Of a stretch of DNA of 52,129 bases, positions 1-9,214 are shown piece after piece. The first letter of the stretch is position 1. Each line of letters begins with the position of its first letter. Source of the stretch: JAQVEB01 sp028698105 (GTDB taxonomy: Bacteria > Bacteroidota > Bacteroidia > Bacteroidales > Dysgonomonadaceae). A model generated the notes under the pieces. It worked only from the letters and a program-made list of their open reading frames with translations. It was not told where the DNA came from and did not search any database. The translations under genes were made by a program, and so were the position numbers. The stretch spans positions 1-52,129 of the forward strand of contig CAXYYA010000027.1 in assembly GCA_964293155.1 (NCBI GenBank), in the 5' to 3' direction.

Positions 1-62
1 CAGCTGGATAGAGCAACAGCCTTCTAAGCTGTGGGTCTTGAGTTCGAATCTCAACCGGATCA
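1..62 (+). tRNA. tRNA-Arg (UCU), 5' end outside the window
   Basis: The visible part starts in the D arm. The anticodon arm reads ACAGC-CTTCTAA-GCTGT, giving anticodon TCT, which decodes AGA as arginine. The T arm is TTGAG-TTCGAAT-CTCAA, followed by acceptor strand CCGGATC and discriminator A. No CCA is encoded, as is usual in Bacteroidota. The first bases of the gene lie before position 1. It is convergent with the last PUL gene, and only a terminator separates the two. Confidence 0.93.
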
Positions 63-65
63 CGG

Positions 66-89
66 AAAGCCGTTAGCGCGGCTTTTTTT
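66..89 (+). terminator. Rho-independent terminator of tRNA-Arg
   Basis: AAAGCCG (66-72) pairs with CGGCTTT (79-85) around a six-base loop, and a run of T follows. It starts four bases after the tRNA. The opposing PUL transcript ends at its stop codon at 88-90. Confidence 0.8.
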
Positions 90-870
90 ATTTTATAGAA
101 TCGGTAATGGTTGTAAATGGTATTAATTCACCTAATTCCACGTATTCCGATAAACCTTTCAGGTTTAATTTCTGTATGCCCTCGGCAATGAACATCGCTA
201 CCTGATTTGCTCCCAACTCGTTCATGTGTGTATCATCCTGTACGCCTTCCGGCTTCGATTTATCCACACCCGGGCCTAACCACCGATAAAACGGTTTGGA
301 GGCCTCGTCACCCAGCATCAACACCAAGTCGCGGGTAACAACGTTCGCATCAATAAGCGGAACGTTATATTCTCCTGCAACCATTCTTGTAACTGCTGGA
401 TAGGCTTTCAGCCTGTCGTCTATCAAGTTTCCGTCCTTAAACGTTCGCATAACAATTGATGTGGCTAAAATAGGGTTGCCGCCTTTTGCTCGCGTTTCAT
501 TCACAAATTGAATCAGGTTTTGCTTATAATCAACATACGAAGTATGTCTTTCAGGCCTCGTTGATGCATCGTTGTGCCCAAATTGAATGATAACATAGTC
601 TCCGGGTTGAATTTCGCCCAATAGACTATCCCATCGGCCCTCGCCAATGAACGTTTTTGTGCTTCTTCCGCCTATAGCATGATTTACTACTTTCACCTCA
701 TCGGTAAAGAAATGCTGAAGCATTTGCCCCCATCCTCGCATTAACGTTTCATTTTCCTTATAAGTTTGTGCCGTGGAATCGCCCGCAATAAAAAGGCGAA
801 CTTTTTCTTTTGGCGTTTGAAAAGAAAGTAACGCGAAGGTTGTGAAAAGAATAAATATTTTATTTCTCAT
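88..870 (-). CDS. Rhamnogalacturonan acetylesterase, CE12 (SGNH hydrolase)
   Basis: 260 residues. A short hydrophobic N-terminus (about residues 4-18) looks like a signal peptide, so the enzyme is probably exported. SGNH motifs are clear: block I AGDST with nucleophile Ser32, GGRSTKTF with the oxyanion Gly, IQFGHND (block III Asn), and DDTHMN near 212-217 with the Asp/His pair. This is the CE12 layout of YesT and fungal RGAE, which remove acetyl groups from galacturonate in rhamnogalacturonan I. It is the last gene of the PUL transcript, and its ATG overlaps the end of the GH106 gene by 11 bases, which suggests translational coupling. It is one of three CE12 domains in the locus. Confidence 0.9.
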   Translation of the reverse strand: MRNKIFILFTTFALLSFQTPKEKVRLFIAGDSTAQTYKENETLMRGWGQMLQHFFTDEVKVVNHAIGGRSTKTFIGEGRWDSLLGEIQPGDYVIIQFGHNDASTRPERHTSYVDYKQNLIQFVNETRAKGGNPILATSIVMRTFKDGNLIDDRLKAYPAVTRMVAGEYNVPLIDANVVTRDLVLMLGDEASKPFYRWLGPGVDKSKPEGVQDDTHMNELGANQVAMFIAEGIQKLNLKGLSEYVELGELIPFTTITDSIK

Positions 871-3652
871 TTTCTATTTTATAAAATTTCATTTCCCGTA
901 TAGTAACCGGGCCAAGTAATCCCGAAGGAACTGTTTCCCATTTGTCGTACAGCGTTTTCTGATAATTTACGTCCACAAAATTGATCTCGTTAAATATACG
1001 CCATTTAACTCCCCGTCTGTCGTAATCCGCAATCCGGTTAGCCTGTAAATTGGTAACTTCTACTTCCAGCTTATTTTCTCCTTTTTTAATATATTTGCCG
1101 ATATAAGTTTTAAACGGCACAGCAAACAATGTGGAAACTTCTTTATCGTTCACAAAAACTCGTGCGCTTTCACGTACATCGCCCAAATCGAGCAAATATT
1201 CATCTGAACCGGGATTGTCTATCGTGAACGTTGTGTTGTAACGGGCAGTCCCCATATTTATTTTTGCGTTTGTGTCGGGCAAAATGGTCCATGTACCCAA
1301 TGTGTCAATATCGAAGGTCCCTTTGACGGTGGGCTGACTTTCCACAAACGTAAGACTCCAGCCTCTTTTTAACGGTATTGCTTTTCCGGCAGGTTCAACA
1401 TATTTCCAATTTTCGGTTTTTACATCTTGATTGGTAAATGTTTTGAGAATAATTGATTCACCCGGAGACAATTGCATATAGACTTCGGTTTTTCCGTTAT
1501 TTTCCCTAATACTTGCTTTCCCGGACTTGCCTGTCATGGGATCGAAAAACATGGCTGATTTCGCGGGGATACTTATAGGAACCCATCCGTCAATGGGGTT
1601 ATCCGTAAGCATCGTCATAAAATAATGGTATCCCAAATCGTTTTTCCGCCGGATGCATTGTCCATTAAAATCGGTGATGAAGTTTTCGTGGGATATGCCT
1701 GCGGCATTAAACAACTCGTTGTAATTCTTTCCGGTTATCACAGAACCCTTGTTCAAAGAACTAATCTGCGTTTTTTCAAAATCAGCCGGAGCAAATTTGC
1801 TCATTATCTTATTGAATTCGTTCAACCTTGCATCGTAATCTTTTAACCCCGGAACATTGGCAGGATAATTGTTTACAAAAATAACTTTGGCTCCCGCGTT
1901 TACTAACTCATACAATTTATTTACAGTCTCTACCGGAAGAAATTTTACGGCCGGTATCACCAGCGCTTTATATGTTGTTCCTCCGGCTGTTTTTATCTTT
2001 CCGTTTTCAACTGTTGCCGACTCAATGAATTGATCAGAAATGTAATCAACATCTCTTCCACTCTCCCTTATATTATCAACGGTTTGATAAAACTTTGGAA
2101 GTAACTCCCTCAATCCGTGAATGGCAAAGGCCAAATAATAATTGCCTCGTTGCTCGTACCAAATATCGTGAACGGGAAAATAGACCAATAAATCATTATC
2201 GGGTTGTCCGTATTGTAAAAACGATTGTGTACGGGTTATGTAGGAAAAGAATGCCGGTGCATCCCTCCACATGGAATTGGTTGGCGACATGTTAATGGAA
2301 GCGTAAAATAACCATCCTGGCCAAGCAGCTTCTTTTGGTGAGTACGGTGTTCCATGAAAATAGACGTGATTGACACCGGAGGTGAACATTTGGTCAATCT
2401 CAGGCTTGCACTGCAATAGGGATGTCCTGAAATGTTCCGTGAGCCACGTAAACGTTTCAGCTGAAGTGAATTTTTTACCTGCAATGTGCGCCGCCGAACT
2501 GGCCAACTTTAGCGTAACCGGATCCCCGTCGTTTTTTTTGATCAAACTATCTTTTCGCAATCCGGGAATATCAAAATCTGAAATACCAAAAATTTCACAC
2601 TCCGGGATATCCACTACGGCATATAAATCAATTAGGTTTGCCGGTGAGCCGTGTGCCTGATTGCGTGTCAGAGAACCATGTCCATGTGCCCAGTCAGTCC
2701 ATTGCATTGTAAAATTGTGCAACAACATATCACTCATCGTTTGGCGGTAATCGGAAACAACACGCGATGAAATATCTGTACTGTCCTTCGACAGTAATTC
2801 CGGAAAATAATCCTCTAGCTTATAACCACGTCGTTTTTCAAACTCATCAAGAAATGTAGGCGACCAATCGGCACCATAGACTTCATACGAATCGTTGAAA
2901 AAACCATTCGGAAAAGGCGTATTGTTGCGGGTAAATGCCACATCAAATTTAGAAAGATAATGCTTCACGGCAGTCGCATCGAAATGATTCATCACATAAC
3001 CCTCTCCACCCGGCGCTGCTCGCTTTACTTTTTGCAATGTCTTCCCGTTGAATAACGCAATCAGGAGCCAGTTTCCGGCAGGCGCATCCCAAACGAACGT
3101 ACTGTCGTTCCCGATTTTTGCCGTTAAATCCATTTTATCCCCTTGATCAGAATATGCCATTAATCGCGACAGCGATGCTACTTCTTTTTGTTTCACGTCT
3201 TCAACTGCAATGATCAGTTTCACTTTCTTTCCGCCCGTCGCATTGTATTTCTGAAAAATTGCCTTTGTAGCTGCATCGTCAATCGTCACTTCCGTACCTC
3301 CGTAAGGCCAGCCTGTGCCGGTATTCATATCTATCTTCATACCGACTTCATTCGCTTTCGTTTTAGTAAAGGAAAGCATGCTCATCCATGTTGGTGAGAG
3401 GTAATCAATGTATTTAGCATCAACTCCCTGTACACCATAAATCGGCGTAATTTCCATCCCTCCGATACCTGCCTCGCCCAACAGTTGAATGTTGTAATTC
3501 AAGTTAGCCGAATCTACAGCGCTTCCCATCCACCACCATCGTGTCCAAGGTTTGGATTCAACGGTGGGCACGGGCCATTTTGTACCACTATTTTGCACAC
3601 ATGCGCTAAAAGTGATTGCGATAACAAGAAGCAAAAGGAGTTTTTTATTCAT
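860..3652 (-). CDS. GH106 alpha-L-rhamnosidase lipoprotein
   Basis: 930 residues. A lipobox (ITFSAC, Cys18) marks it as a lipoprotein. The N-terminus carries PWTRWWWMGSAV and AGIGGMEITPIYGV, which begin the catalytic barrel of GH106 enzymes as I remember them from Bacteroides. The C-terminus (about 790-915) looks like a galactose-binding-type beta-sandwich with LDLGDVRESARVFVN. GH106 removes terminal alpha-L-rhamnose from rhamnogalacturonan oligosaccharides, and length and layout fit the family. The GH2 gene ends nine bases upstream. Family assignment rests on recalled sequence character, not on a search. Confidence 0.85.
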   Translation of the reverse strand: MNKKLLLLLVIAITFSACVQNSGTKWPVPTVESKPWTRWWWMGSAVDSANLNYNIQLLGEAGIGGMEITPIYGVQGVDAKYIDYLSPTWMSMLSFTKTKANEVGMKIDMNTGTGWPYGGTEVTIDDAATKAIFQKYNATGGKKVKLIIAVEDVKQKEVASLSRLMAYSDQGDKMDLTAKIGNDSTFVWDAPAGNWLLIALFNGKTLQKVKRAAPGGEGYVMNHFDATAVKHYLSKFDVAFTRNNTPFPNGFFNDSYEVYGADWSPTFLDEFEKRRGYKLEDYFPELLSKDSTDISSRVVSDYRQTMSDMLLHNFTMQWTDWAHGHGSLTRNQAHGSPANLIDLYAVVDIPECEIFGISDFDIPGLRKDSLIKKNDGDPVTLKLASSAAHIAGKKFTSAETFTWLTEHFRTSLLQCKPEIDQMFTSGVNHVYFHGTPYSPKEAAWPGWLFYASINMSPTNSMWRDAPAFFSYITRTQSFLQYGQPDNDLLVYFPVHDIWYEQRGNYYLAFAIHGLRELLPKFYQTVDNIRESGRDVDYISDQFIESATVENGKIKTAGGTTYKALVIPAVKFLPVETVNKLYELVNAGAKVIFVNNYPANVPGLKDYDARLNEFNKIMSKFAPADFEKTQISSLNKGSVITGKNYNELFNAAGISHENFITDFNGQCIRRKNDLGYHYFMTMLTDNPIDGWVPISIPAKSAMFFDPMTGKSGKASIRENNGKTEVYMQLSPGESIILKTFTNQDVKTENWKYVEPAGKAIPLKRGWSLTFVESQPTVKGTFDIDTLGTWTILPDTNAKINMGTARYNTTFTIDNPGSDEYLLDLGDVRESARVFVNDKEVSTLFAVPFKTYIGKYIKKGENKLEVEVTNLQANRIADYDRRGVKWRIFNEINFVDVNYQKTLYDKWETVPSGLLGPVTIREMKFYKIENEK

Positions 3653-3660
3653 AGCAATGC

Positions 3661-6543
3661 TTATTTTATGTTCTTTTTCAATTCATCCGGAGCATCCTTG
3701 GTGTTAAAGTCCAATCTTTCTCCTTCTTTTATAGTCAGGTTTTTTATCGTAGTAATATCAACTTCCGTTTCGGGATGAAAAAAGTTGGAACTCATGTATT
3801 TCAAAATCGAGTACCGAAGTTGTCGGGCTACAAACCTTTCCTCCAGATTATTTTGAATATCGGCACTGCACACTACAAGCTTTCCGTTTCCAACTTTGAC
3901 CTCGAAAAGCATTCCTAATTTCCGGTTAATAAACCACGTGTCTATTGGTTGGACGATAGGATAAAATCCATAGGGAAAATCAGTCAACTCCAGCACTTGT
4001 TGTTTCTGCACCAATTCCCACCATTGCAGATCGGAGTATGAGTCTGTTGGAAAATCGTTAAAAATGGGATGAAAATCGTTTATTAATACGCCGACTGTGT
4101 GTGGTGGACGCATTTTGAACCATGAAGTATTCCAAAAAGCAGGAGTCAGGTACTGAATTACATTGCTACCCTGAGTCACTTCTCCGGCAAGTTGCAATAA
4201 AACAGAGCCTCCTTTATTCAACATTGATTGAGCTTTTTCGTCAAGCTTTTCACAAACATATACCGCTGTTGTGTCCAACTCCGGTAGCATTTCGGGATAA
4301 ACCCAGAAATTCCATTGATTCAGGATATCCGTTCCGGTAAATTTCACTTCAAAAACCAGTTTTTGCGCCTTCTTGAATTCGGATAACGGAAACGAAATTT
4401 CGCCCAAAGATTGACAATTTCCCATAGAAATATCTTTTTCAGGCAGAGCACCTTCTCTTATAATTGTACCAACATCATTTTTCACTGCCCATTTTGTTCC
4501 CATTTTTTTCAACGAATGTTCCCCAAAATGGGACACCTCCAATCGGGCTTTAAACACCTCATCGTTTTTAAATACAAACTTATCCATACGCGACAAAAGT
4601 ACCGTTGGAGCACAAAAATGGCGAAAATCTTCGGCGGTGATGTATCCTTTTTCCTCCCAAAAGGCGTTCAAAACGCCCACAAGCGCTGTTCCCTGCCCGG
4701 AATAATCGTTGAGGCTCAATAATTGAAATCCAGCATATCCAGGCGTTCGCAATGTTTTTTCTATTTCGTTTTTATAAGATAACGCCTGCAATTTTCCGGA
4801 AGAAAAAAGAAAATCCGCAGCAAGGGTTCCCATACCTCTGTCAATTAAATCTTGCTGGAATAACTCGAAATTCCGCGCTTTCATTACACCCGTATATTTT
4901 TTGATCTCGGTGAAATCGGGAAAAACGCACCATTGACCCGTTTCGTGCGACACGTACGGTTCTTTCACCGTGTCGATCTTCACCCGGAAATCCGAGTTGC
5001 TTTCGGGACGCTTGTCCCACTCCAGTCCTCTCGCTCCTGCTTTCACATGATACTGGCTTTTGGGTTGCCATGCCCAGCTCCCTCCTACCGATGCTCCGGT
5101 ATATACCCTGCGCGAGTCTGTGGCCTTCCAATAATCCACAAAGCGGCTTACCCAAGGCACCCAACGACCACGTGGTTCATTACCGATAGCAAACATACAA
5201 AAAGAAGGATAATTTCCGTAAGTACTAACTATTCTTTTCGCCTCCTCCCAAAGATATTCATCCACAGGACGACCATCACCCAACGAAGTACCATGATTAG
5301 GCCAGCTCGGCCCCTCGGGTTGAAGGTAAAAACCCACGATATCGGCAGCTTTGAATGCTGCCTCGGGGGGACAGTATGAATGAAACCGCATGTGATTTAA
5401 CCCGAAATTCCTGCAAATTCGAAAAACACGCTCCCAGGAAGCAACATCCATCGGAGCATATCCGGTAAGTGGGAAAACGCAGTTTTCTACCGTTCCGCGC
5501 AACATTGTTTTTTGTCCGTTTACATAGAAATAAGTATCCTGTATCGTAAACTCCCGCATCGCAAATTGAAGCAATTTTTCGTCCTTTCCATAATTTGACT
5601 TTAATGAAACTTTTAAACGATACAAATTGGGGTGAAATTCATTCCATGTCAACATATTCTCACCTATCGGTAGTTCAATATCTAACGTCAGGCTATCATT
5701 TGCAATTTTATACCGTTTGCTTACAGGTGTTACCACATGTTTTACGGATGAATTAAAACTTTGCGCTTCCAGCGTTATGTTTCCGAATGAATTTCCTTTC
5801 AAAAACAATTTCACCAAAGCTGTTTTATTTTTAATATCGGGATAAACCTGTACATCATCAATATAAGATAAAGGCATGGCCTGCAATTCCATTCTTCCAA
5901 CTATACCGTTCCAGTTTCCTTGCGTTTGATCAGTTATACTGTGGGAGTCTTTACCCACATCAATATCTTTGGTTCTATTATCAACACGGATAGAAATAGA
6001 ATTCTTCCCGGGCTTTAGGTGTTGCGTTACATCATAAATGTGCGGTACACTTAACGAGTTCTGCATACCAATTTCAGTGTTGTTTATCCATACATGGCTT
6101 TCGGTGTGCGGCCTCTCGAGAAAAAGCACAACTCTTTTTCCCTGCCAGTCCTTCGGAATATCAACATCTCTTTGATACCATGCCGCACCAACATAGTATT
6201 TCACCGGTGTAAGCCAAAACGGAAGTTTTAAATTATCGGGGTCGCGGAATTTAGCTAAACGCGGGTTAAAGAAAAACGTGCTGTCGTAAATACTTGCAGT
6301 CCATTGGGTATGCAACGTAACATTATCTCCTTTACGGTTTTCATTCATGGAACCGGGCAACGTTATTTTATCGTTCAACTTCCGGGAAAACCATTCTTTG
6401 TGTACTCCTTCATCGTTTCTGTCTATTTGGAATCGCCAAATCCCGGATAAATCCAATTCTTTGTTTTGTCCATTAAGTGTAAAAACGATCAAAAGAAATA
6501 ACGTAGCTAACGTATTTTTTTTCAGTATTTCTAAATCTATCAT
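3661..6543 (-). CDS. GH2 glycoside hydrolase (beta-galactosidase or beta-glucuronidase type)
   Basis: 960 residues with an N-terminal hydrophobic segment (about 10-25) likely to be a signal peptide. The N-terminal sugar-binding jelly roll (about 30-225) contains LPGSMNENRKG and YVGAAWYQRDVDIP. The TIM barrel follows at about 340-650. The acid/base Glu456 is in IGNEPRGRW and the nucleophile Glu534 in SHETGQW, so both catalytic residues are present. In rhamnogalacturonan PULs this enzyme class usually removes beta-linked galactose or glucuronate from side chains. The exact sugar cannot be read from the sequence. After the barrel there are about 250 residues of further sandwich domains. Confidence 0.85.
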   Translation of the reverse strand: MIDLEILKKNTLATLFLLIVFTLNGQNKELDLSGIWRFQIDRNDEGVHKEWFSRKLNDKITLPGSMNENRKGDNVTLHTQWTASIYDSTFFFNPRLAKFRDPDNLKLPFWLTPVKYYVGAAWYQRDVDIPKDWQGKRVVLFLERPHTESHVWINNTEIGMQNSLSVPHIYDVTQHLKPGKNSISIRVDNRTKDIDVGKDSHSITDQTQGNWNGIVGRMELQAMPLSYIDDVQVYPDIKNKTALVKLFLKGNSFGNITLEAQSFNSSVKHVVTPVSKRYKIANDSLTLDIELPIGENMLTWNEFHPNLYRLKVSLKSNYGKDEKLLQFAMREFTIQDTYFYVNGQKTMLRGTVENCVFPLTGYAPMDVASWERVFRICRNFGLNHMRFHSYCPPEAAFKAADIVGFYLQPEGPSWPNHGTSLGDGRPVDEYLWEEAKRIVSTYGNYPSFCMFAIGNEPRGRWVPWVSRFVDYWKATDSRRVYTGASVGGSWAWQPKSQYHVKAGARGLEWDKRPESNSDFRVKIDTVKEPYVSHETGQWCVFPDFTEIKKYTGVMKARNFELFQQDLIDRGMGTLAADFLFSSGKLQALSYKNEIEKTLRTPGYAGFQLLSLNDYSGQGTALVGVLNAFWEEKGYITAEDFRHFCAPTVLLSRMDKFVFKNDEVFKARLEVSHFGEHSLKKMGTKWAVKNDVGTIIREGALPEKDISMGNCQSLGEISFPLSEFKKAQKLVFEVKFTGTDILNQWNFWVYPEMLPELDTTAVYVCEKLDEKAQSMLNKGGSVLLQLAGEVTQGSNVIQYLTPAFWNTSWFKMRPPHTVGVLINDFHPIFNDFPTDSYSDLQWWELVQKQQVLELTDFPYGFYPIVQPIDTWFINRKLGMLFEVKVGNGKLVVCSADIQNNLEERFVARQLRYSILKYMSSNFFHPETEVDITTIKNLTIKEGERLDFNTKDAPDELKKNIK

Positions 6544-6559
6544 TTTGTAATCAAACTTT

Positions 6560-7801
6560 TTATATTTCTATTGCATACACATTCTCCTGTCCTTCAAAGT
6601 TGGCGCGGAAAATAACCCATTTGTCATCGGGTGAAAAGTGCACGTTAGGTTCCAAATGGTAATTATGATTCTTCATGTTTACTAATCGGGTAGATATCAA
6701 CTTATCACCTTCCGGTTTGAAAAGATAAATCCATTTTCCGTTTTTCGCCTTAGCTACAGATGTTGAATCGCCTCCATCGCCTGCCAGCAGTTTTTCGTCC
6801 CACGATGTAGTGTAATGCACAGACCATTCATCTCTGGTCAAACTATACGTTGTTTCTTTGCCTGTAGCCAAGTCCGTTTTCGCAACAAAAAATGTTTTAC
6901 CCCGCGGCTTTTGTAAATCAAAATAAATGGCATCTCCCTTGCGTCCGAACCATTCGTGCCCGGCAATCTCCATGTCCATCGTACGTTTGTGTTGCAATTG
7001 TGGTTTGTTGCATCTTACTACGTCAATCGTCCAAATCCGATCTACTTTGTGCCAGGGACCTTCATGGCAAAACATCAGCAAATGGGGGTCTGTGGGCGAG
7101 AACTGAATGTGGTTGAGCCACGCATTCTCTGTATAGATTCGGTTCAATTCTCCGGTTTTCGTATCAATGGTGAAAAGCGTTCGCGGCAAATGTGCGTCGT
7201 AAATACGATCGAAAAATTGACTTTTCTGCGGATATTTTTTCAAAATTTCTCCCTCTTCGGGATTTGAAAATGCACCGGCTAAAAGCGTTCCATCAGCGTT
7301 AACGGTGGTAATCGAAAAACGTTCGTTCGGAGTATCATGTGCATAAACCAACCGTTTTTCGTGCGAATGCGTATTTAATGCAAAAATGGTGTCTTTTTGT
7401 TGATAAAATATTTCCTTTGTTTTAGGGCAAACAATTTCGGTGCGCACAGGAAAAGTTTCATGCGTTAATTGATGAATTTTCAAGGTTTTCAGGTCAACCC
7501 AATACATTTGTAAATCTCTTCCATCAAAATTATAGATCTCTCTTCCGGCAATGTCTTTACCCTTGTAATCGCTGCCGCCGCTAAACACCATTTTATTTCC
7601 GATGAAGGGATTGTTATGGAAATAAAAACTCATGTTTGTGCCTTCACGGCGGGTTAATTTGATAATTTTGTGTCCGGTGTCTTTATCTATCCATTCGTCT
7701 GGCATTTTCTGCCCTCCGGTTTCCATTTTGGGAACATTATTCCCACAGGAATTTAAAATGCTGCAAGCAAATGCGAGAAGAAATATGGTTTGTGTTTTCA
7801 T
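6560..7801 (-). CDS. Oligogalacturonate lyase, PL22, with lipoprotein signal
   Basis: 413 residues from the ATG at 7801. A longer reading frame to 7846 exists but would run into the sulfatase gene. The body is a WD-like beta-propeller with repeated strands such as IHQLTHETFPVRTEI and the hallmark MFCHEGPWHKVDRIW, as in Ogl/PL22. This enzyme splits unsaturated digalacturonate into 5-keto-4-deoxyuronate (DKI). Classical enterobacterial Ogl is cytoplasmic, but this one starts MKTQTIFLL and has a lipobox ending at LNSC, so it should be a membrane-anchored lipoprotein acting in the periplasm or at the surface. It lies between the sulfatase and GH2 genes in the same operon. Confidence 0.85.
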   Translation of the reverse strand: MKTQTIFLLAFACSILNSCGNNVPKMETGGQKMPDEWIDKDTGHKIIKLTRREGTNMSFYFHNNPFIGNKMVFSGGSDYKGKDIAGREIYNFDGRDLQMYWVDLKTLKIHQLTHETFPVRTEIVCPKTKEIFYQQKDTIFALNTHSHEKRLVYAHDTPNERFSITTVNADGTLLAGAFSNPEEGEILKKYPQKSQFFDRIYDAHLPRTLFTIDTKTGELNRIYTENAWLNHIQFSPTDPHLLMFCHEGPWHKVDRIWTIDVVRCNKPQLQHKRTMDMEIAGHEWFGRKGDAIYFDLQKPRGKTFFVAKTDLATGKETTYSLTRDEWSVHYTTSWDEKLLAGDGGDSTSVAKAKNGKWIYLFKPEGDKLISTRLVNMKNHNYHLEPNVHFSPDDKWVIFRANFEGQENVYAIEI

Positions 7802-7821
7802 TTTTCGTAAATTTTTAAAAT

Positions 7822-9210
7822 TTATTTTTCCGAGTCCAGAGGCCAATAGGGTGATGGGGTATGCGCTTTCTTTATCTCTCTTTCGAGTTCCGATAAAATC
7901 TGTGGATATTTTTTCGCCAAATTGTTTCTCTCGAAAGGGTCAGCGCCAATATCGTACAATTCCAATGGGGTTCCTTTTTTTGCAGAAACCGCTTTCCATC
8001 TTCCTTTGCGCACCGCCACCTGCTGTCCGGGAAATTCCCAGTACAAAATCCGATTGTCTGTGACCTGTGTTTTGCCATCCAACAACGGTTTTAAGCTGAT
8101 GCCATCCACGTCTTGCGGCAGTTTGGCTCCGGCATATTCTGCCAATGTTGGCATTATATCGGGAAAATAGATTAAATTGTTCTTAACCTGATTCCCTTTT
8201 ATTTTTTTCGGGAAATTCACGATAAACGGTTCTTTAATACCACCTTCGTATAATAATGCTTTATGTCCTCTTAGTCCGGCATTACAATTCAACTCTTCTA
8301 TCGGAGCCATGGTTGCCCCCCCGTTGTCGGAAGTGAAAATTATCAACGTGTTATCTCTCAAGTGATTTTTATCCAAATAATCAATCAAACGTCCGATAGC
8401 TTCATCTGTGTGCGTGATAAGCGCTGCGTAAAGTTTCGCCGTTTCCGACAAAGGCATCGAAGCGTAAGGCTCCACACTGTTTATAAAATAGGGTTCGTGC
8501 GGCACATCGAATGCCAGATAAAGAAAAAACGGATATTCTTTGTTTCTTTCAATAAAATTAATTCCTTCGTTTACCGATAAATCACTATCGTGAATGCCAC
8601 GGGCGTTATTAACATTTTCAGGAACAACGGTTAACTCCCGATTCCTGAAACGCAATGCGGGGTAATAATACGGTGTATTGGAATCGGCAGAGCTTACCAG
8701 CCAACCATAAAACTCATCAAAACCTCTATCGAGCGGTCCGGCACCGGGATTGAAACCGTCTAAATGCCATTTGTTGATGACACAGGTTTTGTAACCGGCT
8801 GCGCTTAAGATAGTTCCGATAGTTGTATCGTTTAGCAAGAGATTAGCGCGCCTGATTGGATTTCCGTTTTTCAATCCCGGCAATCCGCCTTGTTTCGCAA
8901 AATTATCGCGAATGGTAGTATGCCCCGTGTGTTTTCCGGTAAGCAAAGCGCAGCGCGATGGAGAACTAACCGCAGAACCTGCGTACGCACTGGTGAACCG
9001 GATGCCATCCTTTGCAAGTCTGTCTATATTGGGTGTTTTAATTACTTTATTTCCATAACAAGCCAAATCGCCATATCCCATATCATCCGCCAAAATAAAG
9101 ACAATGTTGGGACGGGATTCTTTTTGTTGCTGCGCATTTCCGTGAATTGAAACAGATGACAGCGCAAAAATTACCGGGACAGCATTATGAAAACTGTTTT
9201 TCCTCATCAT
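7822..9210 (-). CDS. S1-family sulfatase (Ser-type formylglycine)
   Basis: 462 residues with an N-terminal signal-like segment (about 10-27). The arylsulfatase fold is clear: NIVFILADDMGYGD holds the metal-binding Asp42/Asp43. The activation motif is S82-S-P-S-R86 followed by CALLTG, so Ser82 should become formylglycine. The Ser form needs an anSME-type radical SAM maturase, which is not in this window. IIFTSDNGG near 290 is the second metal-site motif. It sits inside the pectin operon, 4 bases downstream of the GH105 gene. Rhamnogalacturonan is not normally sulfated, so the substrate is an open question. Confidence 0.9.
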   Translation of the reverse strand: MMRKNSFHNAVPVIFALSSVSIHGNAQQQKESRPNIVFILADDMGYGDLACYGNKVIKTPNIDRLAKDGIRFTSAYAGSAVSSPSRCALLTGKHTGHTTIRDNFAKQGGLPGLKNGNPIRRANLLLNDTTIGTILSAAGYKTCVINKWHLDGFNPGAGPLDRGFDEFYGWLVSSADSNTPYYYPALRFRNRELTVVPENVNNARGIHDSDLSVNEGINFIERNKEYPFFLYLAFDVPHEPYFINSVEPYASMPLSETAKLYAALITHTDEAIGRLIDYLDKNHLRDNTLIIFTSDNGGATMAPIEELNCNAGLRGHKALLYEGGIKEPFIVNFPKKIKGNQVKNNLIYFPDIMPTLAEYAGAKLPQDVDGISLKPLLDGKTQVTDNRILYWEFPGQQVAVRKGRWKAVSAKKGTPLELYDIGADPFERNNLAKKYPQILSELEREIKKAHTPSPYWPLDSEK

Positions 9211-9214
9211 TTAG

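Noticed and set aside
1..62. tRNA-Arg as an integration site for the PUL
   Set aside because: There is no integrase, direct repeat or tRNA fragment at the other end of the PUL; adjacency alone is not enough.
7802..7846. N-terminal extension of the PL22 gene
   Set aside because: It would overlap the sulfatase end and place extra residues before the lipoprotein signal; ATG 7801 is better.
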